Below, one piece after another: positions 9,985 through 18,141 of a DNA stretch of 64,000 bases. Source of the DNA: Bacteroidales bacterium (GTDB lineage Bacteria; Bacteroidota; Bacteroidia; Bacteroidales; GCA-2711565); contig JANQLW010000013.1 of assembly GCA_028280405.1 (NCBI GenBank), forward strand, positions 70,902-134,901, read 5' to 3'. The first letter of the stretch is position 1. The number at the start of each line of letters is the position of its first letter. A model generated the notes under the pieces. That model did no database searches. It saw only the letters and a program-made list of their open reading frames with translations, and was not told where the DNA came from. A program made the translations under genes and the position numbers.

Positions 9985-10016
9985 ACAGGAGATGTTGGTA
10001 GCATCTCCTGTTTTTT
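9985..10016 (+). terminator. Intrinsic-terminator-shaped hairpin antisense to the susC leader (locus 1)
   Basis: CAGGAGATG (9986-9994) pairs perfectly with CATCTCCTG (10002-10010), loop of 7 nt, followed on the plus strand by six T. All genes here are on the minus strand, so the terminator form faces the wrong way for fecR or susC and would instead end an RNA starting near the susC start codon on the opposite strand. AACATTTG at 9944-9951 is close to a -7 box (first base A instead of T). Confidence 0.55.
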
Positions 10017-10030
10017 CTGATACCGATTGT

Positions 10031-10080
10031 TATTTGAAATGCAACAGGAAATCACTTTGTTTTTTCTGTTGCTTCAAATA
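10031..10080 (-). promoter_or_regulatory. Long stem-loop in the fecR-susC gap
   Basis: TATTTGAA plus GCAACAG (10031-10047, with a 2-nt bulge) pairs with CTGTTGC plus TTCAAATA (10066-10080), a 15-bp stem with an 18-nt loop. In the minus-strand transcript it would sit in the susC 5' leader about 110-160 nt before the start codon. It might control passage from fecR to susC or shield the leader from decay; I cannot decide which. Confidence 0.45.
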
Positions 10081-10137
10081 TAGATCGGCATGATACAGTA
10101 AATTTTTAGATTTCATTTTAGCTTTTTAATTATTGTA

Positions 10138-11331
10138 TCACATGAATATAATCTTCTTTCCCTTAATTTTAACTTTGACTTTATCTGTGCTTTGTATAAT
10201 ATCCAAAATAGGGCTTATTTCATCATACTTATTGAGCCCTCCTTCAAAACGTATTTTTTTTAGTGATTCGTCTTCAAACTCATATTCCATAGCATACCAT
10301 CTGGACAACGTCCTAATAATATCTTCCAATGGCTCATAAGTAAAAGAATAAATTCCATCTTTCCATTGTGCAAATAATTTAGCATCTACTTTTCGGACGG
10401 AATAATTATTTGTATTAATATCAACGATCATTTGCTGATCCGGGAACAATATTATTTCACCACCTTGCTCATCTTTTATCTCAACCTTTATTTTCCCTTC
10501 TAAAAGAGTGGTATATATATTATCCTCATCCGCATATGCTTTGATGTTAAATGAAGTTCCCAAGACTTCTATCTTCATTCCTTTTATATGTACAATAAAA
10601 GGCCCTTCCAAATCTTTCTCCACTTCAAAAAAAGCTTCTCCTTCATCAAGGAAAACTTCACGTTGCTTACCAAGGAATTGGACCGGGAATCTAAGTTTAC
10701 TCATGGAATTTACATATACTTTAGTGCTATCAGAAAGAAATAAGCTATACTCATTCCCTCGTGAGGTTATTAAAGTATTTATCAATTGCTCTTTAGGTTC
10801 AGGTTCTATTTCTGCAAATTTATTATTGAAATACTGCAATTCATCATTTACCTTTCTTATGATCGTACCATCTTTTTCATTCAGGTGTTTTATTGCATGA
10901 GCTTTCAGGTCAATGCTGTTTCCATCATTCAATATTAATACAGCACCTCTTTCACCCGGACTAATATCCTTTGTATTGATAATGATTTGTTCATTCTCAC
11001 CATAAAAGAAATAAAGCATTAATCCTCCTATTATAAAAGGGAGCAATACTGCAGCTACTCGTCTGGTAAATTTTAAAAACCTGATTTTACGCGATTTTCT
11101 ATTGATCTGGGATAAGATGTTTTTCAAAGCAATTTCCGTATTAACTGAATTGAATTGAACATTTCTTAATTCTATATTTTTTTTATTCCGTATGCGGTCA
11201 TATAGTTTACGGTTATCTTTTGAATCATTTAACCATTCATCAAACTCAGAAGAAACCACTTCTCCCTGTCCTTTCATTATTCTTTGAGATATAAGTTCAG
11301 CAGTTTTTATGAGCTCATATATCTTTTTCAT
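10138..11331 (-). CDS. FecR-family anti-sigma factor (locus 1)
   Basis: Inner-membrane anti-sigma regulator that holds the neighbouring ECF sigma factor until the SusC STN domain signals. Residues (from my start) about 1-85 are the cytoplasmic sigma-binding part with the MKKIYELIKTAELISQRIMKG opening, a single membrane segment lies at about 88-106 (VAAVLLPFIIGGLMLYFFY), the periplasmic FecR domain at about 165-265 contains GNEYSLFLSDSTKVYVNS and FFEVEKDLEGPFIVHIKGM, and the C-terminal DUF4974 domain ends in KIKGKKIIFM. I start at the ATG at 11331; the ATG at 11397 adds 22 residues that look unlike the family. The stop is TGA. It lies between its sigma gene (168 nt upstream) and susC. Confidence 0.93.
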   Translation of the reverse strand: MKKIYELIKTAELISQRIMKGQGEVVSSEFDEWLNDSKDNRKLYDRIRNKKNIELRNVQFNSVNTEIALKNILSQINRKSRKIRFLKFTRRVAAVLLPFIIGGLMLYFFYGENEQIIINTKDISPGERGAVLILNDGNSIDLKAHAIKHLNEKDGTIIRKVNDELQYFNNKFAEIEPEPKEQLINTLITSRGNEYSLFLSDSTKVYVNSMSKLRFPVQFLGKQREVFLDEGEAFFEVEKDLEGPFIVHIKGMKIEVLGTSFNIKAYADEDNIYTTLLEGKIKVEIKDEQGGEIILFPDQQMIVDINTNNYSVRKVDAKLFAQWKDGIYSFTYEPLEDIIRTLSRWYAMEYEFEDESLKKIRFEGGLNKYDEISPILDIIQSTDKVKVKIKGKKIIFM

Positions 11332-11499
11332 TCTTTTACATTTTATTGCGAAACAAATGAAAAACAAAAGTGGGTGAGTGAGCATAGCATTTTTCACCTA
11401 CAAATAGTTTTTCCTTTTAAGTTAGTTATAGGGAAAAGCTTAAGCAAATAATTAATTAAAAAAACCCATAAATAAAATTTATCAGAGATCAAAATTCTT

Positions 11500-12063
11500 T
11501 TAGAAAGAATTAAAAAATTGGTTTAAAACAAAAAGCACATAAACATTATCTTTAAGCAATTCCTTAAGCTTACTATATGCACTTTTCTTCAATGATTTTA
11601 CAGTATTAATCGAAATATTTAGCTCATCAGCAATTTCAGGATTTTTATAACCATTAATAAAAAGTGTAATGATCTTTTGGCTTTGGGGAGGTAATTGTTC
11701 TATTGCCTGATGAATAATACGATATGTTTCTTCTTCTACGATTAAATCATGAAAAAATGATTCTGATTTCATCAGGGTTTGATTAATCCCATCTCTGATT
11801 GTTTTCGATTTAATATAGTTCAAACAAAGGTTTCGAGCCGAAGTATAAATGAATCCTTTCAGTGCTTTTATATCGGCAAATTTATATTCACTCAGCCAAA
11901 AAGACAGGAAAGCCTCCTGAGCAAAGTCTTCAGACAGATCAGAGTCATGTACGTATTTATTGGCAAACACACAAACAGAAGGGTAAAAACTTCTAAAAAA
12001 TGTTTTTAATGATTCTCTATCCCTGTTGTTCAGTTTGTCTATTATCTGTATTTGCTGCTCCAC
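11500..12063 (-). CDS. ECF RNA polymerase sigma factor (locus 1)
   Basis: Extracytoplasmic-function sigma-70 factor of the type paired with FecR in Bacteroidota. Region 2 is visible in KTFFRSFYPSVCVFANKYV and SEDFAQEAFLSFWLSEYKF (-10 binding), and region 4 in IEQLPPQSQKIITLFINGYKNPEIADELNISINTVKSLKKSAYSKLKELL (helix-turn-helix). The frame is open to an ATG at 12153, but the first 30 residues are unlike the family and contain a promoter (-7 TACATTTG at 12136-12129). I therefore prefer the GTG at 12063, giving 187 residues and a leader of about 60 nt. It should direct transcription of fecR/susC/susD in this locus. Confidence 0.9.
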   Translation of the reverse strand: MEQQIQIIDKLNNRDRESLKTFFRSFYPSVCVFANKYVHDSDLSEDFAQEAFLSFWLSEYKFADIKALKGFIYTSARNLCLNYIKSKTIRDGINQTLMKSESFFHDLIVEEETYRIIHQAIEQLPPQSQKIITLFINGYKNPEIADELNISINTVKSLKKSAYSKLKELLKDNVYVLFVLNQFFNSF

Positions 12064-12128
12064 TATTCTCAGCTTATTATGTACTTGGTTTACTGGCCTT
12101 AAAATAAAGCATGTTAAAATGCAATCAA

Positions 12129-12162
12129 CAAATGTAATAATTTTGAGATACAAGTTAACAAA
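12129..12162 (-). promoter_or_regulatory. Promoter for the locus 1 sigma gene
   Basis: On the minus strand, TTTG (complement of 12159-12162) and TACATTTG (complement of 12129-12136) are separated by 22 nt, matching the Bacteroidota primary-sigma promoter (-33 TTTG, -7 TAnnTTTG). Its position inside the longest open frame decides for the downstream GTG start of the sigma gene. Confidence 0.6.
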
Positions 12163-12211
12163 AAATTAAATCTGAAATTTACATGATCGAGGGGATATCA
12201 ACCCTTAATTA

Positions 12212-13051
12212 TTATTTCAATTTTGCACCACAATCTGAACAATAATTCGCATTTGTATTTTCAATGACAGTACTACATTTTGGGCAATTTCTGGATTTTT
12301 GTTTATGTTCAGAATACATTATTTGGCTGGTTACAATTCCGGTGGGAACTGCAATGATGGCATAACCGATCATCATCAACAGAGAAGCAATGGTTTGGCC
12401 TAAAACCGTCGTTGGGGAAATATCACCATAGCCAACAGTCGTTATGGTAACAATGGCCCAATAGATACTCCGCGGAATACTATCAAAACCACTTTCACCA
12501 CCTTCAATTAAATACATCATGGTTCCTACAAGAACCACAATAATAATAATTAAACCAAAGAATACAAATATTTTATGCCGGCTGTCATACAAAGCTACTC
12601 TTAATAGGTTAGCCCCTTTCATGAAGCGGCTAAGTTTCAGGATTCTGAACACTCGAATCAATCTTATTAAGCGGATAATAAGCAGTGATTGAGCACCGAC
12701 TACAATAAAACTCAAATAAGTAGGAATTATAGAAAGCAAATCTATAATCCCCATAAAACTAAATATATATTTCCGGGGTTTTGGAGATGAATAAATCCTG
12801 CCTATATATTCTATCGTAAAAAGGATTGTAAACCCCCACTCTATTTCCCTGAGTTCTCTCCCATACAAAGTATTTATGTTTCCAACACTTTCCAGCATTA
12901 CAACGATCACACTTAGCACAATAGCCAGCAATAAAATTACATCAAATATTTTCCCGGAAAAGGTATCGTAACCAAAAATGATTCGATGGATCTTTTTTCT
13001 TGCAGGAGAAAAAGAATTATACTTTTCGAGATATTCTCTATCTATATGCAT
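12212..13051 (-). CDS. Voltage-gated potassium channel with C-terminal zinc ribbon
   Basis: A six-transmembrane Kv-type channel subunit of 279 residues in the inner membrane. After a short cytoplasmic start (MHIDREYLEKY), S1 is at about FDVILLLAIVLSVIVVMLES. S4 carries positive charges at a three-residue period (LLIIRLIRLIRVFRILKLSRF), the voltage sensor. The pore has the selectivity filter TITTVGYGD between S5 and S6. The tail ends in a small zinc ribbon with paired cysteines (NCPKCS ... YCSDCGAKLK). A frame extending to 13093 adds 14 residues; the ATG at 13051 gives the usual N-terminus. No regulatory RCK/TrkA-N domain is present. It stands alone between the sigma gene and the ABC permease, all on the minus strand. 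Confidence 0.93.
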   Translation of the reverse strand: MHIDREYLEKYNSFSPARKKIHRIIFGYDTFSGKIFDVILLLAIVLSVIVVMLESVGNINTLYGRELREIEWGFTILFTIEYIGRIYSSPKPRKYIFSFMGIIDLLSIIPTYLSFIVVGAQSLLIIRLIRLIRVFRILKLSRFMKGANLLRVALYDSRHKIFVFFGLIIIIVVLVGTMMYLIEGGESGFDSIPRSIYWAIVTITTVGYGDISPTTVLGQTIASLLMMIGYAIIAVPTGIVTSQIMYSEHKQKSRNCPKCSTVIENTNANYCSDCGAKLK

Positions 13052-13186
13052 AAATTTTAATTTTGGGCAATAAAGATAAGTATGAGAAAACAAATATAAA
13101 AGCCAATTTTGTGAGGATTAACTTTTAATATATAGAAGATTGATAACAATGATTTACACAAATTAGAGAGGGTGTTATAAATCAGA

Positions 13187-13202
13187 GTTATCTGTGTTCT
13201 AT
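13187..13202. repeat. 16-bp repeat, copy A
   Basis: GTTATCTGTGTTCTAT, the exact reverse complement of 49505-49520. It lies in the non-coding gap just after the ABC permease stop codon. Confidence 0.5.
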
Positions 13203-13208
13203 CTATAT

Positions 13209-15590
13209 CTATTCGTATTTAATCGATTCAACCGGATTTTTATTTGCAGCAATATATACTTTACGGGTCAAAGTTAGTATGGAAGCTCCCAATATGATCA
13301 ATACGGGTATCATAAAACTCATTATGTTAATATCCATATAGTATTCCCATATACTATCCATCAAGATCTCTGAAACAAAATAACCCAGTACAGAACCATT
13401 TATACATGCAATCACCATAATGATCACAAAATCCCTGTTTATGATCTTAACTAAACTAATGATTGGAGCTCCCAGTACTTTTCTTATTCCTATTTCTTTT
13501 GTCTTTTTAATAATTGTCAGAGAAACTAAAGTATACAATCCAACTAAGGATAATAGAATAGAAACCAGTGCCAGGAAATTATAAATCTTGGATATTTGTT
13601 TATTTACATCTTTTGCTTCTGCAAGCCTTTCTTCCTGATAAAAACCTCCATACGGAGCATTTGGGATTACTTCGGCCCATACTTCTTTTAAATATTCATC
13701 AACCTTTTCCAGGTTTTTAATATTTGCCTGAACCGTAATCATTCGCATTCTTTTCTTAACACCAAGCTTTAAAGCCATGGCATTAATCTTTGTCCAGAAA
13801 CCATATGGATAAAAATCTTTCACTACTCCTATCACTTTTAATTGTGTGGTATCATTCTCCCAGAGGGTTTGTCCAATAATCTCATCATCCTTCCATCCAT
13901 AGTCTTTCACAAATTTTTCATTTACGATGATGGCTTTCCCTCGATCCGATTCTTTGAAGTTCATATCAAAATGTTCTCCTTTTAAAAGTTTAAGGCCCAT
14001 AGATTCAAAATAACCTCTTCCCACATCAAACATCCGGACTTCATGCTTGGTTTCTGCCCATTTCAGGGTACGATTATAATTCCCCCAGCCTATATGTTCT
14101 TCAGAAATACCAACTTTTGTAATTAATGGGTTTTGAACAATTTTATTTTTAATCCCTTCCAATTTTGAATTATCACTCACAGGAATAGCAATCACCTGAT
14201 CTTTATCATACCCCATATCCAGTGTATTTTGATAATGGGCATTTTGTATAAAGATCATTGCCGAAACAATGCCCAATACCGCGATACTAAATTGCAACAC
14301 TAACAATATTTTTGAAAAAAGACCTGCACCACTATAGCGGACATCTCCTTTTAAAATTGCTACCGGGTTAAACTTACTGATATAAAAAGCAGGGTAAGCT
14401 CCTGCAAGAATGCCTGTAAAAATCAGTAATCCTACCAGAAAGATCCAGAGATTTATACTTTCTGTAAAGTTTAGTGCTAAATCCAATTCGGGCCACATAT
14501 CGCAATAAGCTGACAATAAATATGGAGAAATTAACAAGGCTAATAGTAATCCTAAAAAGCATACGAATAAATTCTCTCCCAAAAATTGAATGATCGTATG
14601 CCTACGAATACTTCCCATTGTTTTACGAATTCCTATTTCTTTTAAACGGCTGCTGGAAGTTGCAAGGGCAGTATTCATAAATCCAAGGCAAGCCATAATT
14701 AAAACAATGAGTGCCATGATGGGTGGGGCATAAAATGCAGCAGGATGTAATCCTGGCTGTAATGAATTATTCCAGATATCCCGGTGAGTTGAAGGAATAT
14801 CTTTTAAAGGCTCTATATAAAAAGAACTGATTAACCAATCCTTACGAATATCATTTTGAATTTTTACATACTTTTTTAATTCAGATTTCACAACCGGAAC
14901 CCTGCCAGGGTCAGGGATATGCATAAAAGTAGCTGAGGCCCATGTTCTCCAATTCAGTTCATTTAAGTTATGCATATCTACATACTTCTCTATCTGGCCC
15001 ATGGCCTGACATCTTATACTGGAATTATTGGGGAGTTTTTCATAAACAGCTCTTACTACAAAACTGAATTCTTTTCCATCATTATTATATACCGTCAATA
15101 TTTTCCCAATGGGGTCATCATCTCCAAAACATTGCTTTGCAAGTTCATCATTAATCATTAAACTGTTTTTATCCTGTAAAGCATCCTCTGAACCTCTGAT
15201 AAACTTAAAATTAAATGCTTTAAAAAAATTCTTATCTGTAAATCCAAATCTTTTGTTGAAAATCTTCTCACCATATCGGACAGAGAGGCGAGGATTGGAA
15301 TATCTTATTATTTCCTTGACACCAGGAATAGAAGTCCCAATAGTCGGAGCTAATGCCATTGGAGTAATTCCATATTGCTGATGCCTGTTGTTTTGCTTTT
15401 TTGTAATAGAGATTTTATAAATCTCATGCTTAAGATCAAAATGTTTGTTAAAATCCAGATGGAACATCACATTATAGTATGCCACTATGCAGCATGCTAA
15501 TGCCACACCTAGCCCCAGAATATTAACAATAACATATAATTTATTTTTAATAAGATTACGAAATGTAATCAAAAGATAATTTCTAAACAT
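13209..15590 (-). CDS. MacB/FtsX-type ABC transporter permease, duplicated
   Basis: 793-residue inner-membrane protein with two MacB_PCD plus FtsX units. First unit: N-terminal membrane helix in NLIKNKLYVIVNILGLGVAL, a large periplasmic domain to about residue 285, then three helices beginning at PPIMALIVLIMACLGFMNTA followed by the hallmark RLKEIGIRKTMGS. Second unit: ISKFNPVAILKGDVRYSGAG, another membrane/periplasmic block, then IYNFLALVSILLSLVGLYTL and KKTKEIGIRKVLGAP, ending NPVESIKYE. Proteins of this kind mechanotransmit ATP hydrolysis to the periplasm (export of lipoproteins, antimicrobials or signals). No ATPase or membrane-fusion gene is adjacent, so it is an orphan permease that must borrow an ATPase from elsewhere. 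Stop is TAG. Confidence 0.92.
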   Translation of the reverse strand: MFRNYLLITFRNLIKNKLYVIVNILGLGVALACCIVAYYNVMFHLDFNKHFDLKHEIYKISITKKQNNRHQQYGITPMALAPTIGTSIPGVKEIIRYSNPRLSVRYGEKIFNKRFGFTDKNFFKAFNFKFIRGSEDALQDKNSLMINDELAKQCFGDDDPIGKILTVYNNDGKEFSFVVRAVYEKLPNNSSIRCQAMGQIEKYVDMHNLNELNWRTWASATFMHIPDPGRVPVVKSELKKYVKIQNDIRKDWLISSFYIEPLKDIPSTHRDIWNNSLQPGLHPAAFYAPPIMALIVLIMACLGFMNTALATSSSRLKEIGIRKTMGSIRRHTIIQFLGENLFVCFLGLLLALLISPYLLSAYCDMWPELDLALNFTESINLWIFLVGLLIFTGILAGAYPAFYISKFNPVAILKGDVRYSGAGLFSKILLVLQFSIAVLGIVSAMIFIQNAHYQNTLDMGYDKDQVIAIPVSDNSKLEGIKNKIVQNPLITKVGISEEHIGWGNYNRTLKWAETKHEVRMFDVGRGYFESMGLKLLKGEHFDMNFKESDRGKAIIVNEKFVKDYGWKDDEIIGQTLWENDTTQLKVIGVVKDFYPYGFWTKINAMALKLGVKKRMRMITVQANIKNLEKVDEYLKEVWAEVIPNAPYGGFYQEERLAEAKDVNKQISKIYNFLALVSILLSLVGLYTLVSLTIIKKTKEIGIRKVLGAPIISLVKIINRDFVIIMVIACINGSVLGYFVSEILMDSIWEYYMDINIMSFMIPVLIILGASILTLTRKVYIAANKNPVESIKYE

Positions 15591-15746
15591 GATTCATATT
15601 TTAGGACATAAACTAAAGACGTACATTCTTTCTAATAAGTTACAATTTGTCAGGAGTATAATGATCAAATATATAATCCAGAATTTTATAAATAAATAGA
15701 TTATCGGTAAGTCTCATTTTTCCCAGGGTAAATCCCCTTATTTCCT

Positions 15747-16042
15747 TAGGGATGACATCCCATAGGCGTCAACTTAAGAGAAATTTTTATTTTTTCTGTG
15801 GTTTTCTGTGAGTTCTGTGCGGTAATTTTGATTGCTTATTCTCACACAGACTACACAGATTTTCACAGACGATTCTTGTTTTTGTCTATGTTTCTGTAAT
15901 CCTCTGATTATCTGAGAGAATTTCCGCTAAGGTTTTATTACTTTTTTGAAACGCTCTAAACTATTCTGGGGAAAGTCTTTTGGGGGATAAAATGTGTTTG
16001 TATAGTCTCTTAACTTGACGGCTATGGGATGATATCCCCAAA
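15747..16042. mobile_element. Short inverted-repeat element (MITE-like) in front of the rib operon
   Basis: A segment of about 296 bp bounded by imperfect inverted repeats of about 35 bp: the left end at 15747-15781 contains CATCCCATAG followed by GCGTCAACTTAAGAGA, and the right end at about 16008-16042 reads as its reverse complement (TCTCTTAACTTGACGGC and then TATGGGATG), with about 30 of 35 positions matching. The interior is non-coding and has TCTGTG/CACAGA repeats. No transposase. The shape suggests a non-autonomous element or a large foldback hairpin; no clear target-site duplication is seen. Confidence 0.4.
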
Positions 16043-16085
16043 GAATCCTTTTTTAATTTTTTCTCATTCCAAATAAAATAAATCT

Positions 16086-16093
16086 TACATTTG
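16086..16093 (+). promoter_or_regulatory. -7 box of the riboflavin operon
   Basis: TACATTTG matches TAnnTTTG. It ends 18 nt before the first base of the FMN riboswitch, which fits a transcript that starts just ahead of the aptamer. Confidence 0.6.
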
Positions 16094-16111
16094 TAGTTGA
16101 AAATTTTATTG

Positions 16112-16252
16112 TTTAATCTTTCGGGGCAGGGTGCAATTCCCGACCGGCGGTATAGCCCGCGACTCTCGTATAATCCTGATAATTATCGGGACGGGACTGA
16201 AATGGTGAGATTCCATTGCCGACAGTAAAGTCTGGATGGTAGAAAGATTAAA
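16112..16252 (+). ncRNA. FMN riboswitch (RFN element)
   Basis: The conserved RFN core is readable: GGGGCAGGGTG then AATTCCCGACCGGCGGTA, later GACGGGACTGAAATGGTGAG, ATTCCATTGCCGACAG and AAAGTCTGGATGGTAGAAAG. The P1 helix is an 11-bp perfect pairing of TTTAATCTTTC (16112-16122) with GAAAGATTAAA (16242-16252). The variable arm contains the palindrome CCTGATAATTATCGGG at 16175-16190. FMN binding should lower expression of the rib genes that follow. The downstream decision hairpin is listed separately. Confidence 0.97.
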
Positions 16253-16299
16253 GGATGTTAATCCTTTTTATTGATATAGGTGAATATTTATGTCATGTG

Positions 16300-16327
16300 C
16301 TGCCCCGAATAACTTTGGGGTTTTTTT
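16300..16327 (+). terminator. Riboswitch-controlled terminator abutting the ribD start
   Basis: CCCCGAA (16303-16309) pairs with TTTGGGG (16314-16320) around TAAC and is followed by seven T (16321-16327), with the ribD ATG at 16328. CTGCCCCGA (16300-16308) is an exact complement of TCGGGGCAG in the aptamer (16121-16129), so the free aptamer strand can sequester the 5' arm: a transcriptional attenuation switch. A shorter hairpin, AAGGAT/ATCCTT near 16252-16266, lies between the two. Confidence 0.85.
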
Positions 16328-17455
16328 ATGCCAAAAAGTTTTGAAAAAGAAAAAAGAATTCAGGAAGATGAATTCTATATGCGAAAAGTTTTTGAACTAG
16401 CTAAAAAAGGGATTGGACATGTGAACCCTAATCCATTAGTTGGAGCTCTTATTGTTCAGAATGGAAAAATAACAGGCAAAGGGTTTCATCAAAAATATGG
16501 TGAGGCTCATGCTGAGATTAATGCTTTAAATAATGTTTCCATGCCCATTAAAGATGCAACGCTCTATGTAAACCTTGAACCTTGCGCCCATCAAGGGAAA
16601 ACCCCTTCTTGTGCAAAAGAAATTATAAAACACAACTTTAAAAGAGTAGTGTTTGCCAATATTGACCCCAACCCTTTAGTTGCCGGAAAAGGGATTCAAA
16701 TACTGGAAAATTCTGGTATAGAAGTTAAAACAGGCATTCTTGAAAAAGAAGGAAAAGAATTAAATAAAATCTTTTTAAAGTATATCAAGCAAAAAATTCC
16801 TTATGTGATGTTAAAATCAGCGATGAGCCTGGATGGTAAGATTGCAACTCATACAGGGGAATCAAAATGGATAAGCTGTAAAGCATCACGAGAAATAGTT
16901 CATAAATACAGACATCAGCACTCTGCTGTATTAACAGGTGTAAACTCTATTATTGCAGATGATTCAATGTTAAACACCCGATTAGATACTGATCAGCCTT
17001 CTCATCCTATAAGAGTTATCATTGATCCAAAGGGGAGAATTCCTCTAAATTCCAAAGTATTAAACAGCCCGGATTTTGGAAAAGTAATTATTGCCACTAC
17101 TCATTTTGCAAATAAAGATCATTTCATAAAAGTTCAAAAGAAAGAAGCTGAGATCATTATTTGCCCACTTAACCCTGAGCATAAAATTGATTTGAACTTT
17201 TTGATCCGGGAATTGGGGAAAAAAGGCATAGACAGTATCATGGTTGAAGCCGGAGGAAATACAAATTTCGAATGTATTCAACAAAATATTGTCGATGAAA
17301 TTAAACTATTTGTTTCACCACAAATTATTGGAGGCCAAAATTCAATAAGCGCTTTTGAGGGTTTGGGATTTGATCATTTAAAAGATAGCAGAAAATTTAA
17401 AAACATAAAGTATCAGACTGTCGATACTGATTTATTAATTGAAGCAGAATTATAA
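16328..17455 (+). CDS. ribD: Bifunctional riboflavin deaminase/reductase
   Basis: RibD catalyses the second and third steps of riboflavin synthesis: deamination of the pyrimidine product of GTP cyclohydrolase II, then NADPH-dependent reduction of the ribose chain. The 375 residues comprise an N-terminal cytidine-deaminase-like zinc domain (HVNPNPLVGALIV; HAE at residue 61; PCAHQGKTPSCAKEI with the two zinc cysteines) and a reductase domain from about residue 150 (PYVMLKSAMSLDGKIATHTGESKWIS; later IMVEAGGNTNFECI). The start at 16328 matches the family N-terminus (EDEFYMRKVFELAKKG) and directly follows the terminator T-run, so there is no room for a Shine-Dalgarno site. It leads the rib operon; ribE starts 1 nt after its stop. 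Confidence 0.96.
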   Translation: MPKSFEKEKRIQEDEFYMRKVFELAKKGIGHVNPNPLVGALIVQNGKITGKGFHQKYGEAHAEINALNNVSMPIKDATLYVNLEPCAHQGKTPSCAKEIIKHNFKRVVFANIDPNPLVAGKGIQILENSGIEVKTGILEKEGKELNKIFLKYIKQKIPYVMLKSAMSLDGKIATHTGESKWISCKASREIVHKYRHQHSAVLTGVNSIIADDSMLNTRLDTDQPSHPIRVIIDPKGRIPLNSKVLNSPDFGKVIIATTHFANKDHFIKVQKKEAEIIICPLNPEHKIDLNFLIRELGKKGIDSIMVEAGGNTNFECIQQNIVDEIKLFVSPQIIGGQNSISAFEGLGFDHLKDSRKFKNIKYQTVDTDLLIEAEL

Positions 17456-17456
17456 A

Positions 17457-18095
17457 ATGTTTACAGGAATCATAGAAGAATACGGCAAAATTAAAAGCAT
17501 TTCGAAAAATACAAATTCAGCATTGATTGAAATTGAAGCAAGCAAAGTACTGAAGAACTTAAAGGTTGGAGATAGTATTTGCACCAACGGAGTCTGTTTA
17601 ACAGTCACTTCATTTACCAATAACTCCTTTTTTGCAGATGTAATGAACGAAACCCTCAAATCATCTAATCTTGGAGAACTGAATCAGAATTCCATCGTAA
17701 ATCTGGAACGAGCTGCTACTTTGAACACCAGATTAGGAGGACATTTGGTAAGTGGCCATGTTGACGGGATTGGAATCATTGAAAAAATTCAGAATGATGG
17801 AATTGCTAAATTATTTCACATAAAAACAGATGCTGCTAATTTGAAGTATATGATTTTAAAGGGATCTGTTTGTATAGACGGAATAAGTTTAACTATTCAG
17901 GGGTTAAATAATGACAGCTTCACTGTATCAATTATTCCACAAACCATACTCGAAACAAATCTAAAATATAAAGGAATAGGAGATACAGTAAATATTGAAG
18001 TGGATATGTTAATGAAGTTCACCGAACGACTTTTAAAGAATAATAATAAGCAAAATATAATTGATAATAGCTATTTGGAAAAAATGGGGTTTTAG
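17457..18095 (+). CDS. ribE: Riboflavin synthase, alpha subunit
   Basis: Riboflavin synthase dismutates two molecules of 6,7-dimethyl-8-ribityllumazine to riboflavin and the pyrimidine precursor. The 212-residue protein has the two tandem lumazine-binding domains: [12 protein letters not shown] with [13 protein letters not shown] and [13 protein letters not shown], then the second copy with [12 protein letters not shown] and [12 protein letters not shown]. Start is the ATG at 17457, which produces the invariant MFTGI; an in-frame ATG at 17439 inside ribD would add six spurious residues. The single-base gap to ribD implies translational coupling. The stop is TAG. Confidence 0.96.
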   Translation: MFTGIIEEYGKIKSISKNTNSALIEIEASKVLKNLKVGDSICTNGVCLTVTSFTNNSFFADVMNETLKSSNLGELNQNSIVNLERAATLNTRLGGHLVSGHVDGIGIIEKIQNDGIAKLFHIKTDAANLKYMILKGSVCIDGISLTIQGLNNDSFTVSIIPQTILETNLKYKGIGDTVNIEVDMLMKFTERLLKNNNKQNIIDNSYLEKMGF

Positions 18096-18141
18096 ATAAC
18101 AGATAAAAGAAAGAAGATATTCGATATACGATTTATTTAAG

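Noticed and set aside
12063..12153. Longer N-terminus of the locus 1 sigma factor
   Set aside because: The first 30 codons contain a -33/-7 promoter and do not resemble ECF sigma factors.
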